DNA of 64,000 nt from Thermoactinomyces sp. DSM 45892 (lineage in GTDB: Bacteria > Bacillota > Bacilli > Thermoactinomycetales > Thermoactinomycetaceae). The notes below the pieces were generated by a model. The model searched no databases, had not been told where the DNA came from, and saw nothing but the letters and a program-made list of their open reading frames with translations. The stretch spans positions 1 through 64,000 of the forward strand of contig NZ_FNPL01000006.1 of assembly GCF_900107305.1 (NCBI RefSeq), given 5' to 3'. This document shows positions 25,473 to 34,660 of the stretch, piece by piece; position 1 is the stretch's first letter; each line of letters starts with the position of its first letter. The position numbers were made by a program, and so were the translations under genes.

Positions 25473-26843
25473 TCAAACTCGTCGCTTCATCCGTGCAATA
25501 AAAAATCCATCACTATTGAAATGATGTGGGAGTAACTGCACCCATCCATCGCCGGTAATCCCACGTTTTTTTACTATCTCAGGTAATCGTTCAAACATCG
25601 TAGGATCTAGTTCAAATTCAGGGTGACGCTTCAGAAACTGCTCAACCTGCTCTCGATTTTCTTGCGGTTCCCATGTGCAAGTACTGTAAACGAGGGTTCC
25701 ACCGGGTTTAACGAGGGTGGCCATGCGATCAAGTAGTTCGCTCTGAATCTTAGTGAGGTCACGAATCTGCTCTGTTTCTTTACTCCACTTAATGTCCGGT
25801 TTACGATGAATCACGCCTAAACCCGAACAAGGTGCGTCTAGTAGAATGGCATCGTATAAAGGCTCTCCATCCAACTGGATTTCCCTAGCATCCCTTACTC
25901 TTGTCTTGATGTGCTGGAGATCAAGCCGACGTGCATGTTCACGGATGAGATCCATCTTATGATTGTGGACGTCATAGGCGATGACGATTCCCTCATCGTT
26001 CATTAGCTCCGCAAGATGTGTTGTCTTCCCACCCGGAGCGGCGCATGCATCGAGTACTCGCATCCCTGGCTTCGGATCAACCGCCCGTGCCACTAGCATG
26101 GAGCTTTCATCTTGAACAGTGTAGGCACCCTCCTGATAGTAGAAGTGAGATGCCGCATTCCCAACTCCTTTCAAGATCACACCATCAGGGGCTAGTTCAG
26201 ATGGTGAAGCCCCCCCTGTTTCTTCTTCGTTCCAAGCCTCGATAAAAGCATCCCGATCCCATCGCATCGAATTGATCCGCACACTTACCTTAGGTGGTTG
26301 GTTTTGCGCTTGTAATGCTTTTGCCGCTTCCTTGTCCCCATACACCTCATGAAGCCTCTTCACCATCCATAAGGGATGAGAATAGACAATCGCTTCTTCC
26401 TCGTGGGAAGTAGGAGTAAACGTTGGCGAAAACGTATCTTTATTTCGCAAGAAGTTGCGTAAGACTCCATTTACCAGACCGGAAATCCCTTTATGCCCTC
26501 TTGCTTTAGCGATTTCTACCGTTTCGTGAACCGCCGCTCTCTCTGGGATTTTATCGAGGTAGATCATCTGATATAAGCCCATACGAAGCAATTGCTTCAC
26601 CCATGGCTCTACTGATTTACTACCTCGTGAGATAAGCTTATCCATCACCCAGTCCAATGAGTTTTGTCGCTGAATGACACCATAAACCAATTCCGTAACA
26701 AGCCGTTTATCCCGAGGCTCTAATTCACTTCGCTCTAGCGATCGATTTAATAATAGATTACTAAATGCCTCTTTTGATTCGTATTGAATTAATATCTGAA
26801 GCGCAACATCTCTTGCAGATGGTCGCTGGTTGTTCTTTTTCAT
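25473..26843 (-). CDS. rsmB: 16S rRNA (cytosine967-C5)-methyltransferase RsmB
   Basis: A 456-residue Fmu/Sun-family methyltransferase. The N-terminal NusB-like domain (10-140) is followed by the SAM-dependent domain with motif I VLDACAAPGGKTTHLAE, motif IV LDAPCSGLGVIHRKPDIKW (PC cysteine) and motif VI YSTCTWEPQENREQV (catalytic TC cysteine). It methylates C967 of 16S rRNA. ATG follows AGGAGAG, three bases after fmt. It ends the priA-def-fmt-rsmB operon; in Bacillus rlmN would follow directly. Confidence 0.97.
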   Translation of the reverse strand: MKKNNQRPSARDVALQILIQYESKEAFSNLLLNRSLERSELEPRDKRLVTELVYGVIQRQNSLDWVMDKLISRGSKSVEPWVKQLLRMGLYQMIYLDKIPERAAVHETVEIAKARGHKGISGLVNGVLRNFLRNKDTFSPTFTPTSHEEEAIVYSHPLWMVKRLHEVYGDKEAAKALQAQNQPPKVSVRINSMRWDRDAFIEAWNEEETGGASPSELAPDGVILKGVGNAASHFYYQEGAYTVQDESSMLVARAVDPKPGMRVLDACAAPGGKTTHLAELMNDEGIVIAYDVHNHKMDLIREHARRLDLQHIKTRVRDAREIQLDGEPLYDAILLDAPCSGLGVIHRKPDIKWSKETEQIRDLTKIQSELLDRMATLVKPGGTLVYSTCTWEPQENREQVEQFLKRHPEFELDPTMFERLPEIVKKRGITGDGWVQLLPHHFNSDGFFIARMKRRV

Positions 26844-26846
26844 GGG

Positions 26847-27800
26847 TTACTCTCCTAATCGATCTCCTACATGAATCTGACGACCATTTATTAATTGCGT
26901 AGCCGTCAGGCGTTTCTTACCAGAAGGCTGTAAATCCGTCAACTTGAGGCATCCATCCCCAGTTGCTACCACGATGCCATCTTTTTGCAGCGCAACTACA
27001 CTTCCCGGTGTTTGATCTGACTTCTCATCCATTAAAGGTTCCGCCCACCAAATCTTCATAGGTTGTCCGTTCCATAGCGTAAATGCAACAGGCCAAGGGT
27101 GCATACCACGCACTTGGTTATATAACTGCAAAGCTGTACGATTCCAGTCTAGTATTTCTTGTTCTCGTTTAATAGTAGGGGCAAAGGTAACTTGCCTCGC
27201 ATCTTGGGGCACTGCTTGAATCTCGCCACATAGCAGAGCCGGCAAGGTTTCCTTCAATAGGTTAGCCCCCACGACAGAAAGCTTCTCAAACATCGTGCCA
27301 ACATGGTCTTCCTGCATAATCGGAACAGAGCTTTGTGCGATCATATCCCCTGCATCTAACGCTTCTACCATATACATAATGGTAACCCCCGTCGCCTCTT
27401 CTCCATCGATAATCGATTGATGAATCGGAGCGCCCCCACGATATTTTGGAAGCAAGGAAGCATGTACATTGATACATCCGTGTGTAGGTACATCTAGCAA
27501 AGCCTTTGGCAAGATTTGTCCGAAGGCAGCCGTGATGATGAGATCGGGTTTCAAGTTGATAATGGGTTTCATCTCTTCCGAAATCCGTATCTTTTCTGGC
27601 TGATATACAGGTAGTCCTAAGTCCTGTGCCGCTTCTTTGACCGGGGGAGGGGTTAATTCACGCTTCCGACCTTTCGGGCGATCTGGCTGGGTCACCACTT
27701 GAACGATATTGTAACCTTCTTCTACTAGCATACGTAAAACGGGCACAGCAAAATCCGGTGTGCCCATGAAAACAATTCGTGTATCTTTTATGCTATTCAT
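26847..27800 (-). CDS. fmt: Methionyl-tRNA formyltransferase
   Basis: Formylates initiator Met-tRNA using 10-formyl-tetrahydrofolate; 317 residues. The N-terminal domain shows RIVFMGTPDFAVPVL, QPDRPKGR, the INVHASLLPKYRGGAPIH substrate loop with catalytic Asn/His, and GVTIMYMVEALDAGDM (catalytic Asp). The C-terminal OB domain begins near residue 205. ATG at 27800 follows GGGGGA, three bases after def. The pairing with def links formylation and deformylation. Confidence 0.98.
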   Translation of the reverse strand: MNSIKDTRIVFMGTPDFAVPVLRMLVEEGYNIVQVVTQPDRPKGRKRELTPPPVKEAAQDLGLPVYQPEKIRISEEMKPIINLKPDLIITAAFGQILPKALLDVPTHGCINVHASLLPKYRGGAPIHQSIIDGEEATGVTIMYMVEALDAGDMIAQSSVPIMQEDHVGTMFEKLSVVGANLLKETLPALLCGEIQAVPQDARQVTFAPTIKREQEILDWNRTALQLYNQVRGMHPWPVAFTLWNGQPMKIWWAEPLMDEKSDQTPGSVVALQKDGIVVATGDGCLKLTDLQPSGKKRLTATQLINGRQIHVGDRLGE

Positions 27801-27803
27801 CGA

Positions 27804-28271
27804 TTATTCCCCCTCAGTTGGGTGGAACACTCGCTCAGCCACATCAGGAAATAAAATTCCATTTAGATGATCTACTTCATGCTGAAAAGCTCGGGACAAA
27901 AATCCATCTGCTTCGATTTCAATCGAGTGTCCATTCCGATCTTGACCTACTACCTTGATGTAGTCAGCACGACGAACTTCTCCAAGTAGATTCGGGATAC
28001 TAAGACATCCTTCTGGTGGATTGAACTGTTCGCCACGCTTCTCTATGATTTCCGGGTTTATCACTTCATATAATTGATCACCTATATCGACCACGATGAC
28101 CCGCTTCGAAATAGCAACTTGAGGAGCTGCCAGTCCTACTCCGTTTGCATCATACATCGTTTCCGCCATATCATCTAACAGTTTATGTAAACGAGCATGG
28201 AACTTCGTCACAGGCTTTGCCTTCTCTTTTAATATCGGTTCTCCAATTTGCACAATATTTCTGACGGACAT
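27804..28271 (-). CDS. def: Peptide deformylase
   Basis: Metallohydrolase that removes the formyl group from nascent chains; 155 residues, the short type. Motif 1 is GVGLAAPQ (44-51), motif 2 is EGCLS with metal ligand Cys89, and motif 3 is HEVDH with His131, Glu132 and His135. ATG at 28271 follows GGGGAG. It lies 40 bases after priA and before fmt. Confidence 0.97.
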   Translation of the reverse strand: MSVRNIVQIGEPILKEKAKPVTKFHARLHKLLDDMAETMYDANGVGLAAPQVAISKRVIVVDIGDQLYEVINPEIIEKRGEQFNPPEGCLSIPNLLGEVRRADYIKVVGQDRNGHSIEIEADGFLSRAFQHEVDHLNGILFPDVAERVFHPTEGE

Positions 28272-28311
28272 ATCATTCTCTCCCCTTCAAAAAACATACA
28301 ATGATACTCTA

Positions 28312-30762
28312 TCATACGCCATCGCGTTGTATCTGAATACGTAGATCTGAATCGTCCTGCAGCTGAGTTGCTTGCCGAACGCGCTCTTTTACATATGTGC
28401 TAAGTTCTGGGTTGGCTTCATATTTTATCATGATTTGCAAACGATAACGATCTTTTATCTTCGGAATCATCGCTGGGACAGGCCCTAACACTTGATAATC
28501 ATACTGAAAGGTCCCTTGATTTAAACTACGTACTAGCTCTTGTCCATATTGCAATACTCGCAGACGATCTGGATGACTAATCACCATCGTATAGAGACGG
28601 CGAAAGGGTGGGTAAAGATGTAGCTTTCGCATCTGGCACTCTTGGCGGTAAAAATCTTCAATCCAATGTTCTGCAGCTGCCTGAATACTATAGTGATCGG
28701 TTGAATAAGTCTGGATAATCACTTTCCCTAGATACTCATGGCGACCCGCACGCCCACTTACTTGGGTGAGCAATTGATAGGTTCGCTCCGCCGCTCGGAA
28801 ATCAGGCAGATGTAGCATCGAATCTGCGGCGATGACACCCACTAATGTAACTTTTGGAAAATCAAGCCCCTTCGCGATCATCTGTGTTCCGAGAAGAACA
28901 TCTGCCCGCCCTGCACCAAAGTCGTTTAATAGACGCTCATGGGATCCCTTGCGCGAAGTCGTGTCTACGTCCATCCGGATCACACGGATCCCCGGAAAAG
29001 CTTTACTTAGCTCCGCCTCCACTTTCTGCGTACCCGTACCGAAGTGACGGATATGTTCACTCTCACATTGTGGGCAACGCTTAGGAAGTTGACTCGCATA
29101 ACCGCAATAATGACAACGTACTGTACGATTCGTCTCATGGTAGGTTAACGAGATCTCACAATGAGGACAAGCAAGCGTTTCCCCGCAATCTCGACACATC
29201 ACAAAAGTAGAGTATCCACGACGGTTTAAAAATAAAACAGCTTGCTCCCCGCGTTGGATACACTCGATCAGTTCCGTCTTTAACGATCGACTAAACATCG
29301 AGCGGTTTCCCTGTGCTAACTCTTCCCTTAAATCAACCACTTCCACTTTTGGCAAGGGTCGACCGTGCACTCTTTTATGTAGATTGACAAGGCGATACTC
29401 CCCCGTCCGAGCAGCGAAATAGCTCTCTACTTGTGGGGTAGCAGAACCTAAAACGAGAGCCGTTTGATGTTCGAGGATCCGCCACTGGGCAATCTCTCTC
29501 GCATGGTAACGCGGATTCTCTTCTTGTTTATAGGAAGATTCATGTTCTTCATCAATGATAATGATGCCTAATCGCTCAAAAGGAGCAAAAATCGCCGAGC
29601 GAGCACCTACAACAATCTTGACTTCCCCGCGACGGATCTTCAGCCATTCGTCAAAACGTTCTCCACTAGACAGTCGGCTATGGAGAACAGCCACTTGTGA
29701 GCCAAATCTTCCTTTAAATCGATCAACCATCTGCGGAGTGAGAGAGATCTCGGGTACAAGCACGATTGCTTCCTTTCCCTTGGCTAACACTTCCGCGATC
29801 GCTTGCAGATAGATTTCAGTCTTACCGCTCCCTGTAACACCGTGAAGCAAAATCGTCTCAGCTTGACCGTTTTTAATCGGCTTCATAATCGCCTCAAACG
29901 CATCAGCCTGCTCATCTGTAAAAGAGAGTGCTGTCGTTTGTTCAAAAGTCCGGTGTGCATATGGGTCACGATACTCTTCCCGCTCTTCCCATGAAACGAT
30001 GCCTTTCTCTACCAAACTTTTCACCGTAGTGCGAGCCGTAGCCGTAGCAGAAAGCAACTCCGGAAGAGATACTTCCTCACCTTTTTCTAGCAGATACGAA
30101 CATACTTCTCGTTGCTTCATCGCTCGTTTCGGTAAATCGCGTAACATCATCTCTCTATCAGCAGACGATGTAAGCCAGACCCATGTTGTGGTTTGTTTCG
30201 TAATCTTATCTCCGACCACTTCATAAATCCGAATCAATCCTTGCTCCGATAATCGCTTTAGGATGGCACGATGAATGCCCTGAATCTGACATGCTTCTTC
30301 CCAAGAAACAACTCCATTTCCTTGTGAAATCGCTTGGTGCAGAGAAACAAACATTTCTTCCAGCGATGCTGGCACTTTCCTCTGATCATAATCCGTCGCA
30401 AGAGTAATCCTCTTTTGATACGTTCCCTTTAAAACCGAGGGAACCATTGCTTGCAGAGCGGTAATCGTCGTACAAAGATATTCGTCCGCCATCCGTCGTC
30501 CAATCCGGACCAACTCAGGTGTAAGAGGTGGTTGTAGATCGAGTACCTCCTGAATCGCTTTTACCCGAGACGGAAGCTCACCTTCCCTCACATCAACCAC
30601 ATACCCAATTAACCTCCGCGGACCAAAGGGAACCTGCACTCGGCTCCCGATCTGAACATCGTCTCGCCATTCATCTGGGATTAAGTAACTATAAGGACGA
30701 TCAACCGCTTTAGCCGGCACCTCCACATATACATCCGCCATCCAGCCACTACGCCTTGGCAT
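28312..30762 (-). CDS. priA: Primosomal protein N' (replication restart helicase PriA)
   Basis: 3'-to-5' helicase that reloads the replisome at collapsed forks; 816 residues from the start chosen here. It has an N-terminal DNA-binding domain (about 8-110), Walker A GVTGSGKT (308-315), DEEH box (IIDEEHESSYKQEE), and two zinc sites in CRDCGETLACPHC and CHYC ... CPQC. Start ATG 30762 is favoured because GGAGAG lies seven bases upstream; it overlaps the end of coaBC by 14 bases. The frame extends to 30777, and ATG 30741 is an alternative. Confidence 0.96.
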   Translation of the reverse strand: MPRRSGWMADVYVEVPAKAVDRPYSYLIPDEWRDDVQIGSRVQVPFGPRRLIGYVVDVREGELPSRVKAIQEVLDLQPPLTPELVRIGRRMADEYLCTTITALQAMVPSVLKGTYQKRITLATDYDQRKVPASLEEMFVSLHQAISQGNGVVSWEEACQIQGIHRAILKRLSEQGLIRIYEVVGDKITKQTTTWVWLTSSADREMMLRDLPKRAMKQREVCSYLLEKGEEVSLPELLSATATARTTVKSLVEKGIVSWEEREEYRDPYAHRTFEQTTALSFTDEQADAFEAIMKPIKNGQAETILLHGVTGSGKTEIYLQAIAEVLAKGKEAIVLVPEISLTPQMVDRFKGRFGSQVAVLHSRLSSGERFDEWLKIRRGEVKIVVGARSAIFAPFERLGIIIIDEEHESSYKQEENPRYHAREIAQWRILEHQTALVLGSATPQVESYFAARTGEYRLVNLHKRVHGRPLPKVEVVDLREELAQGNRSMFSRSLKTELIECIQRGEQAVLFLNRRGYSTFVMCRDCGETLACPHCEISLTYHETNRTVRCHYCGYASQLPKRCPQCESEHIRHFGTGTQKVEAELSKAFPGIRVIRMDVDTTSRKGSHERLLNDFGAGRADVLLGTQMIAKGLDFPKVTLVGVIAADSMLHLPDFRAAERTYQLLTQVSGRAGRHEYLGKVIIQTYSTDHYSIQAAAEHWIEDFYRQECQMRKLHLYPPFRRLYTMVISHPDRLRVLQYGQELVRSLNQGTFQYDYQVLGPVPAMIPKIKDRYRLQIMIKYEANPELSTYVKERVRQATQLQDDSDLRIQIQRDGV

Positions 30763-31957
30763 GTAATCGCTCTCCAATCACTTGCACAATATGACGTGCC
30801 ACCTCTTGTTTAGAAAGCTGTGGGAGCTCGATTTTATCTCCACTGCGATCATAGATGGTTACAATATTCGTATCCGTTCCAAAACCTGCACCCGGCTTCG
30901 TAACATCATTAGCAATGATGAGGTCCATGTTCTTCCGTTCTAACTTTCCTCTCGCATACCGCTCTACTTGTTGCGTTTCGGCGGCAAAGCCCACTAGCAT
31001 CTGATCGGGTCTTTTCATCCGGCCCACTTCTGCAGCTATATCCGGATTTTTTTCCAACTCTAAAGTAAGCTCTTCTGCGTTCTTCTTTATTTTCTCATCA
31101 AAAATGACCTTAGAACGGTAATCGGCTACTGCCGCTGATTTCACAATAATATCGGAGGTAGCCAGCTCATTCATCACTGCATCCAGCATCTCGGTCGCCC
31201 GTTTTACGTGGATCACCCTTACTCCTTCTGGAGGGGATATCATGACAGGGCCACTTACTAGCACCACTTCGGCCCCTGCCTTTTTTGCCTGCTCTGCGAT
31301 CGCATAGCCCATTTTGCCAGAGCTACGGTTAGAGAGGTAGCGAACTGGGTCAATCGGTTCGATCGTTGGCCCTGCAGTAATTAATAGCTTCTTTCCTGCT
31401 AAAGGCTTCTCGGCTTCATAAGCAAAATATTGAGCAATCCAATCCACAATGATTTCCGGCTCTTCCATTCTCCCTTGTCCTACATAACCGCATGCTAACT
31501 GACCGGAACCTGGCTCGATAAACTGTATCCCTACTTCCCGCAGGGTTTGAATATTTTTCTGAACGATTCCATTTTCATACATGTGAACATTCATCGCCGG
31601 CGCCATAACGATCGGCGCCGTTGTAGCGAGCAAAGTGGTAGACAATATATCATCACCTAATCCATGTGCTACCTTGCCGATGATATTTGCCGTTGCGGGT
31701 GCGACTACGATCAGATCCGCGTGATCCGCTAGATCAATATGAGAGACTACTTCTGGATCACGCTCGTCAAACGTATCCGTATAGACTTGGTGATGAGAAA
31801 GCGTTTGCAATGTCAGGGGGGTAATGAATTGCGTCGCCGATTTCGTCATAATGACACGGACATCTGCACCGCGCTGATAAAGTTGACTCGCAATCGTAGC
31901 CGCCTTGTAAGCAGCGATTCCCCCGGTAATCCCAAGCAGTATTCGTTTCCCCTTCAT
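30749..31957 (-). CDS. coaBC: Bifunctional phosphopantothenoylcysteine decarboxylase/synthetase
   Basis: Flavoprotein of 402 residues that joins cysteine to 4'-phosphopantothenate (CoaB, C-terminal) and decarboxylates the product (CoaC, N-terminal) in coenzyme A synthesis. The CoaC part shows LGITGGIAAYKA, catalytic-region HIDLADHADLIVVAPATANIIGK, PAMNVHMYEN and GYVGQGRM. The CoaB part has TAGPTIEPIDPVRYLSNRSSGKMGYAIAE and KKNAEELTLELEKNPDI. ATG at 31957. It leads coaBC-priA-def-fmt-rsmB, behind a strong terminator that separates it from rpoZ. Confidence 0.97.
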   Translation of the reverse strand: MKGKRILLGITGGIAAYKAATIASQLYQRGADVRVIMTKSATQFITPLTLQTLSHHQVYTDTFDERDPEVVSHIDLADHADLIVVAPATANIIGKVAHGLGDDILSTTLLATTAPIVMAPAMNVHMYENGIVQKNIQTLREVGIQFIEPGSGQLACGYVGQGRMEEPEIIVDWIAQYFAYEAEKPLAGKKLLITAGPTIEPIDPVRYLSNRSSGKMGYAIAEQAKKAGAEVVLVSGPVMISPPEGVRVIHVKRATEMLDAVMNELATSDIIVKSAAVADYRSKVIFDEKIKKNAEELTLELEKNPDIAAEVGRMKRPDQMLVGFAAETQQVERYARGKLERKNMDLIIANDVTKPGAGFGTDTNIVTIYDRSGDKIELPQLSKQEVARHIVQVIGERLHAKA

Positions 31958-31981
31958 AACGCTTCATCCCTCTTCATATCA

Positions 31982-32023
31982 TCTAAAAAAATAACAACCA
32001 ACTGTGGTTGTTATTTTTTTAGA
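31982..32023. terminator. Perfect 19-bp hairpin between rpoZ and coaBC
   Basis: TCTAAAAAAATAACAACCA (31982-32000) and its exact complement (32005-32023) enclose the loop ACTG. With A- and T-runs inside the stem it is a classic bidirectional-looking terminator, so coaBC-rsmB expression depends on read-through or a promoter close to coaBC. Confidence 0.9.
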
Positions 32024-32036
32024 TGCATCATATTCG

Positions 32037-32243
32037 TTACGCGTTTTTCGTTTTTCCTGGTGTAACAATCAAGTCAATCGCGATTTCTTCGAGAGCGGCA
32101 CCTACGTATTTTTTCGAACGCGGCTTTAATTGAAGCTCATTTGTTCCTTCTAATAGACCACGGGCACGCTTCGCAGCAAGTACGACTAAAGCGTATTTAC
32201 TATCTGCCTTTTCCATTAACTGGTCAATGGATGGATATAACAT
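32037..32243 (-). CDS. rpoZ: RNA polymerase omega subunit
   Basis: 68-residue omega subunit that helps assemble RNA polymerase. [28 protein letters not shown] is the conserved N-terminal helix region, with [12 protein letters not shown] downstream. It follows gmk by 21 bases, the usual gmk-rpoZ pair of Firmicutes, and is followed by a strong terminator. Confidence 0.97.
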   Translation of the reverse strand: MLYPSIDQLMEKADSKYALVVLAAKRARGLLEGTNELQLKPRSKKYVGAALEEIAIDLIVTPGKTKNA

Positions 32244-32264
32244 ATTCTAACCCCCTATCTTTTC

Positions 32265-32867
32265 CTATTCTGACATGACTAAGCGATCCGCTCGGCAATG
32301 TTCCGCTAGTAAAACCGCTTCTACACGGTCACATGCTTTTTGTACCTCATCATTTATCACCACATAGTCATATCGGTGAATATGTTGATACTCGTCTTTT
32401 GCAGCACCGAGGCGATTTTCAAGTGAACTAGTCGTCTCAGAACCCCGATGTAAAATACGAGTACGTAGATCGTCCATAGAAGGAGGAACGAGAAAAATAA
32501 ACACTCCATCCGGAAATGCTTCTTTTACTTGATAAGCACCTTGTACTTCGATTTCTAACACGATATCTTTCCCAGATGCTAGTGTGTCCTCCACATACCC
32601 ACGAGGTGTTCCGTAGTAGTTTCCTACGTACTCCGCCCATTCGATGAGTTCATTATTTTGAATCATGTGTTCAAATTCGGCTCTCGTCTTAAAAAAATAA
32701 TTGACTCCATCTCGTTCACCTGCACGAGGCTGACGAGTAGTAGCGGATACAGAGTATGCAAGGTTAGGCAATCGCTTACGAAGAGCCGAGCATACTGTTC
32801 CTTTTCCTACTCCAGATGGACCAGAGACTACGATCAAAAGACCTGATTGATGATATTCTGCTTTCAT
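32265..32867 (-). CDS. gmk: Guanylate kinase
   Basis: Converts GMP and ATP to GDP and ADP; 200 residues. P-loop GPSGVGKGT (16-24), GMP-binding [19 protein letters not shown] and [13 protein letters not shown] segments, and EIEVQGA are all present. ATG at 32867 follows AAAGG. It is preceded by remA and followed by rpoZ, as in Bacillus. Confidence 0.98.
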   Translation of the reverse strand: MKAEYHQSGLLIVVSGPSGVGKGTVCSALRKRLPNLAYSVSATTRQPRAGERDGVNYFFKTRAEFEHMIQNNELIEWAEYVGNYYGTPRGYVEDTLASGKDIVLEIEVQGAYQVKEAFPDGVFIFLVPPSMDDLRTRILHRGSETTSSLENRLGAAKDEYQHIHRYDYVVINDEVQKACDRVEAVLLAEHCRADRLVMSE

Positions 32868-32883
32868 CTTGTCAACCTTTCTA

Positions 32884-33153
32884 CTAATCCGCGACTTCTT
32901 CCGACGCCTGCTCTTTACTTGCTAAGCGGTGGGCTACTGTCTCTGGCTGAACCGCAGACAAGACCACATGATCACTATCTGTAATAATGACCGCTCTTGT
33001 GCGACGACCATATGTAGCATCGATTAAGACTCCGCGTTCCCGAGCTTCTTGGATAATTCGTTTAATGGGGGCAGAATCTGGACTAACAATCGATATGATT
33101 CGGTTTGCTGAAACAATGTTACCAAAGCCGATATTAATAAGTTTGATTCCCAA
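32884..33153 (-). CDS. remA: RemA/DUF370 regulator of extracellular matrix genes
   Basis: 89-residue DUF370 protein, ring-forming DNA-binding regulator that activates biofilm-matrix genes in Bacillus. The signature [27 protein letters not shown] and [28 protein letters not shown] is nearly unchanged. It starts at TTG (33151-33153), eight bases after GAGGAGG, and lies 16 bases before gmk. Confidence 0.95.
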   Translation of the reverse strand: MGIKLINIGFGNIVSANRIISIVSPDSAPIKRIIQEARERGVLIDATYGRRTRAVIITDSDHVVLSAVQPETVAHRLASKEQASEEVAD

Positions 33154-33295
33154 CTCTGGTACCTCCTCGCCCTAATGTAAACAATCCTAGATGATGTCGA
33201 ATTGGCTTATTCGTTCTTCTCGAATTCATCCTGCTCTAGCTATTGTAGACCGTTTTCTGTCAAGAATCAACGAGTTAGCTATGTTTCGTAACGAA

Positions 33296-34201
33296 TTACT
33301 CCAGATTTTGCACCTGTTCTTTCATTTTTTCCAATATACTCTTACAATCTACCACCCACAGAGCAATTTCTGCATGATTCGATTTAGAACCAATCGTATT
33401 CATCTCTCGATTCATCTCCTGAATCAAGAAATCAAGTTTTCTCCCAATTGGTTCATCCCGTTCAAACGAACTCCGAAACTGCTGACTATGACTCACAAGT
33501 CTCGTAATCTCTTCTGTAATGTCTGTACGTTCTGCAAAGATAGCAACTTCGGTTAACAAACGCTCCTCTAAATCTCCCATCCTCGCCTCGAACTCAAGCA
33601 AACGATTTTGCAACCGTTCACGATAGTGCTGGGTAGCTTGTGGGGCCATGTCCGCTATCTTCTCCACTATCTCATCGAAAGATGTTAACAGCGCAAGCAA
33701 GTCCCTCTCTAGAGCCTGTCCCTCTAGCATCCGCATCTCTTGTAGTGTATTTAGAGCTAGCTGAATCGATTCTCGTATCCACTCACCATACTCATCCCAA
33801 TCCCGCTTCATCTCTTCCATCTTCCACAATTCTTGCCTACTCCATACATCTTGGATTGTCAATGAGCCCATTACAATCCCCTCATCACATAATTTTCGAC
33901 TAATCGATAGATAAGATTGTAGTAACTCCTCATCCAACACAACCTTTTTCCCCGACTCCCCTTCCTCTTTTATATAAATCGATAGCTCCACACGTCCCCG
34001 GCGAACGGACTCACGCACCTGCTTACGAATCCACTCTTCCTGTCCCACAAATCCTTGGGGCAGGCGAAGAACCAAATCCAAAAAACGATGATTCACCGTA
34101 CGAATCTCCGTAATAACTTGCATCTCAGACGTGCTTACCTCTCCACGTCCAAAGCCAGTCATACTCACTGTATACGGTTTAGCTGTTTGTAAAGGTTTCA
34201 T
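33296..34201 (-). CDS. yloC: YicC/YloC family endoribonuclease
   Basis: YicC family proteins are endoribonucleases. The conserved SMTGFGRGE opening, TEIRTVNHRFLDLVLRLP, and the C-terminal GRKLDFLIQEMNREMNTIGSKSNHAEI are all clear. I place the start at ATG 34201 (MKPLQTAKPYTVSMTG, 301 residues) although no Shine-Dalgarno is present; ATG 34162 is an alternative. A terminator for the upstream accessory gene ends only 14 bases before the start. A TTGCAC-18-CACAAT pair would begin transcription at or next to the ATG. It is 142 bases upstream of remA. Confidence 0.93.
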   Translation of the reverse strand: MKPLQTAKPYTVSMTGFGRGEVSTSEMQVITEIRTVNHRFLDLVLRLPQGFVGQEEWIRKQVRESVRRGRVELSIYIKEEGESGKKVVLDEELLQSYLSISRKLCDEGIVMGSLTIQDVWSRQELWKMEEMKRDWDEYGEWIRESIQLALNTLQEMRMLEGQALERDLLALLTSFDEIVEKIADMAPQATQHYRERLQNRLLEFEARMGDLEERLLTEVAIFAERTDITEEITRLVSHSQQFRSSFERDEPIGRKLDFLIQEMNREMNTIGSKSNHAEIALWVVDCKSILEKMKEQVQNLE

Positions 34202-34214
34202 ATCTCTATTGTGA

Positions 34215-34262
34215 CAAAAAAAATAGCCCTTGTGCAATCCAATTTGGGATTTGCACAAGGGT
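34215..34262 (-). terminator. Terminator of the accessory operon, directly upstream of yloC
   Basis: On the minus strand a 12-bp stem ACCCTTGTGCAA / TTGCACAAGGG(C)T is followed by ATTTTTTTT. It ends transcription of the gene at 34269-34565. Its distance to the yloC start is minimal. Confidence 0.88.
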
Positions 34263-34268
34263 GACTCG

Positions 34269-34565
34269 TCAATCAGTCATTTTACTCCGTTGCATTTTCT
34301 CATACCAATCATCATCAATATCAACAATTGATTCATAAGTAAGACCGTTTTCTTTTAAGTAAGAATTTAAATCATCACCGTTCTCATCTTTTTTTATTTC
34401 TTGTGCGTTATACCATAAGGCCTCACATTCATCACGGATATATTTTACACCTAATGACAGAATCCTCGCCTTATAGATTAAACCATTACCATCATACCAA
34501 GGACAAACAACTCTACCTTTAAAAGTTTCTAAATCAATGTCCTTCTTACACCACCTGACAAACAA
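34269..34565 (-). CDS. Small acidic protein downstream of toxin, possible immunity or orphan gene
   Basis: A 98-residue protein, rich in Asp/Glu at the C-terminus, with no family that I recognise and no signal peptide or membrane span. It starts at TTG (34563-34565) without a good ribosome binding site. The sequence just upstream is a fragment resembling the 160-residue gene next door, so this frame may be the 3' part of a chimeric or truncated gene. Position after a toxin and its putative immunity gene suggests an immunity role; this is inference only. Confidence 0.45.
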   Translation of the reverse strand: MFVRWCKKDIDLETFKGRVVCPWYDGNGLIYKARILSLGVKYIRDECEALWYNAQEIKKDENGDDLNSYLKENGLTYESIVDIDDDWYEKMQRSKMTD

Positions 34566-34655
34566 GCCTGTACTAGTAATACACCATTATCCCAAACTTT
34601 GGGGATAAAATTTTGGACTGATTGCAAAGGTGACTCACCAGACTACGTTTTTCCT
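34566..34655 (-). pseudogene. Relic of a second copy of the 34661-35143 gene
   Basis: On the minus strand one frame reads NFIPKVWDNGVLLVQACLSGG. This matches FVEWDNCVLLVQDC of the neighbouring 160-residue protein. At DNA level GGGATAAT(G/T)GTGTATTACTAGTACAGG is shared (34568-34593 against about 34998-35023) with one difference. The fragment has no start and shifts frame into the 98-residue gene. Confidence 0.7.
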
Positions 34656-34660
34656 TCAAA

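Noticed and set aside
32437-32640. 67-codon minus-strand frame within gmk
   Set aside because: Alternative frame inside a well-conserved guanylate kinase gene.
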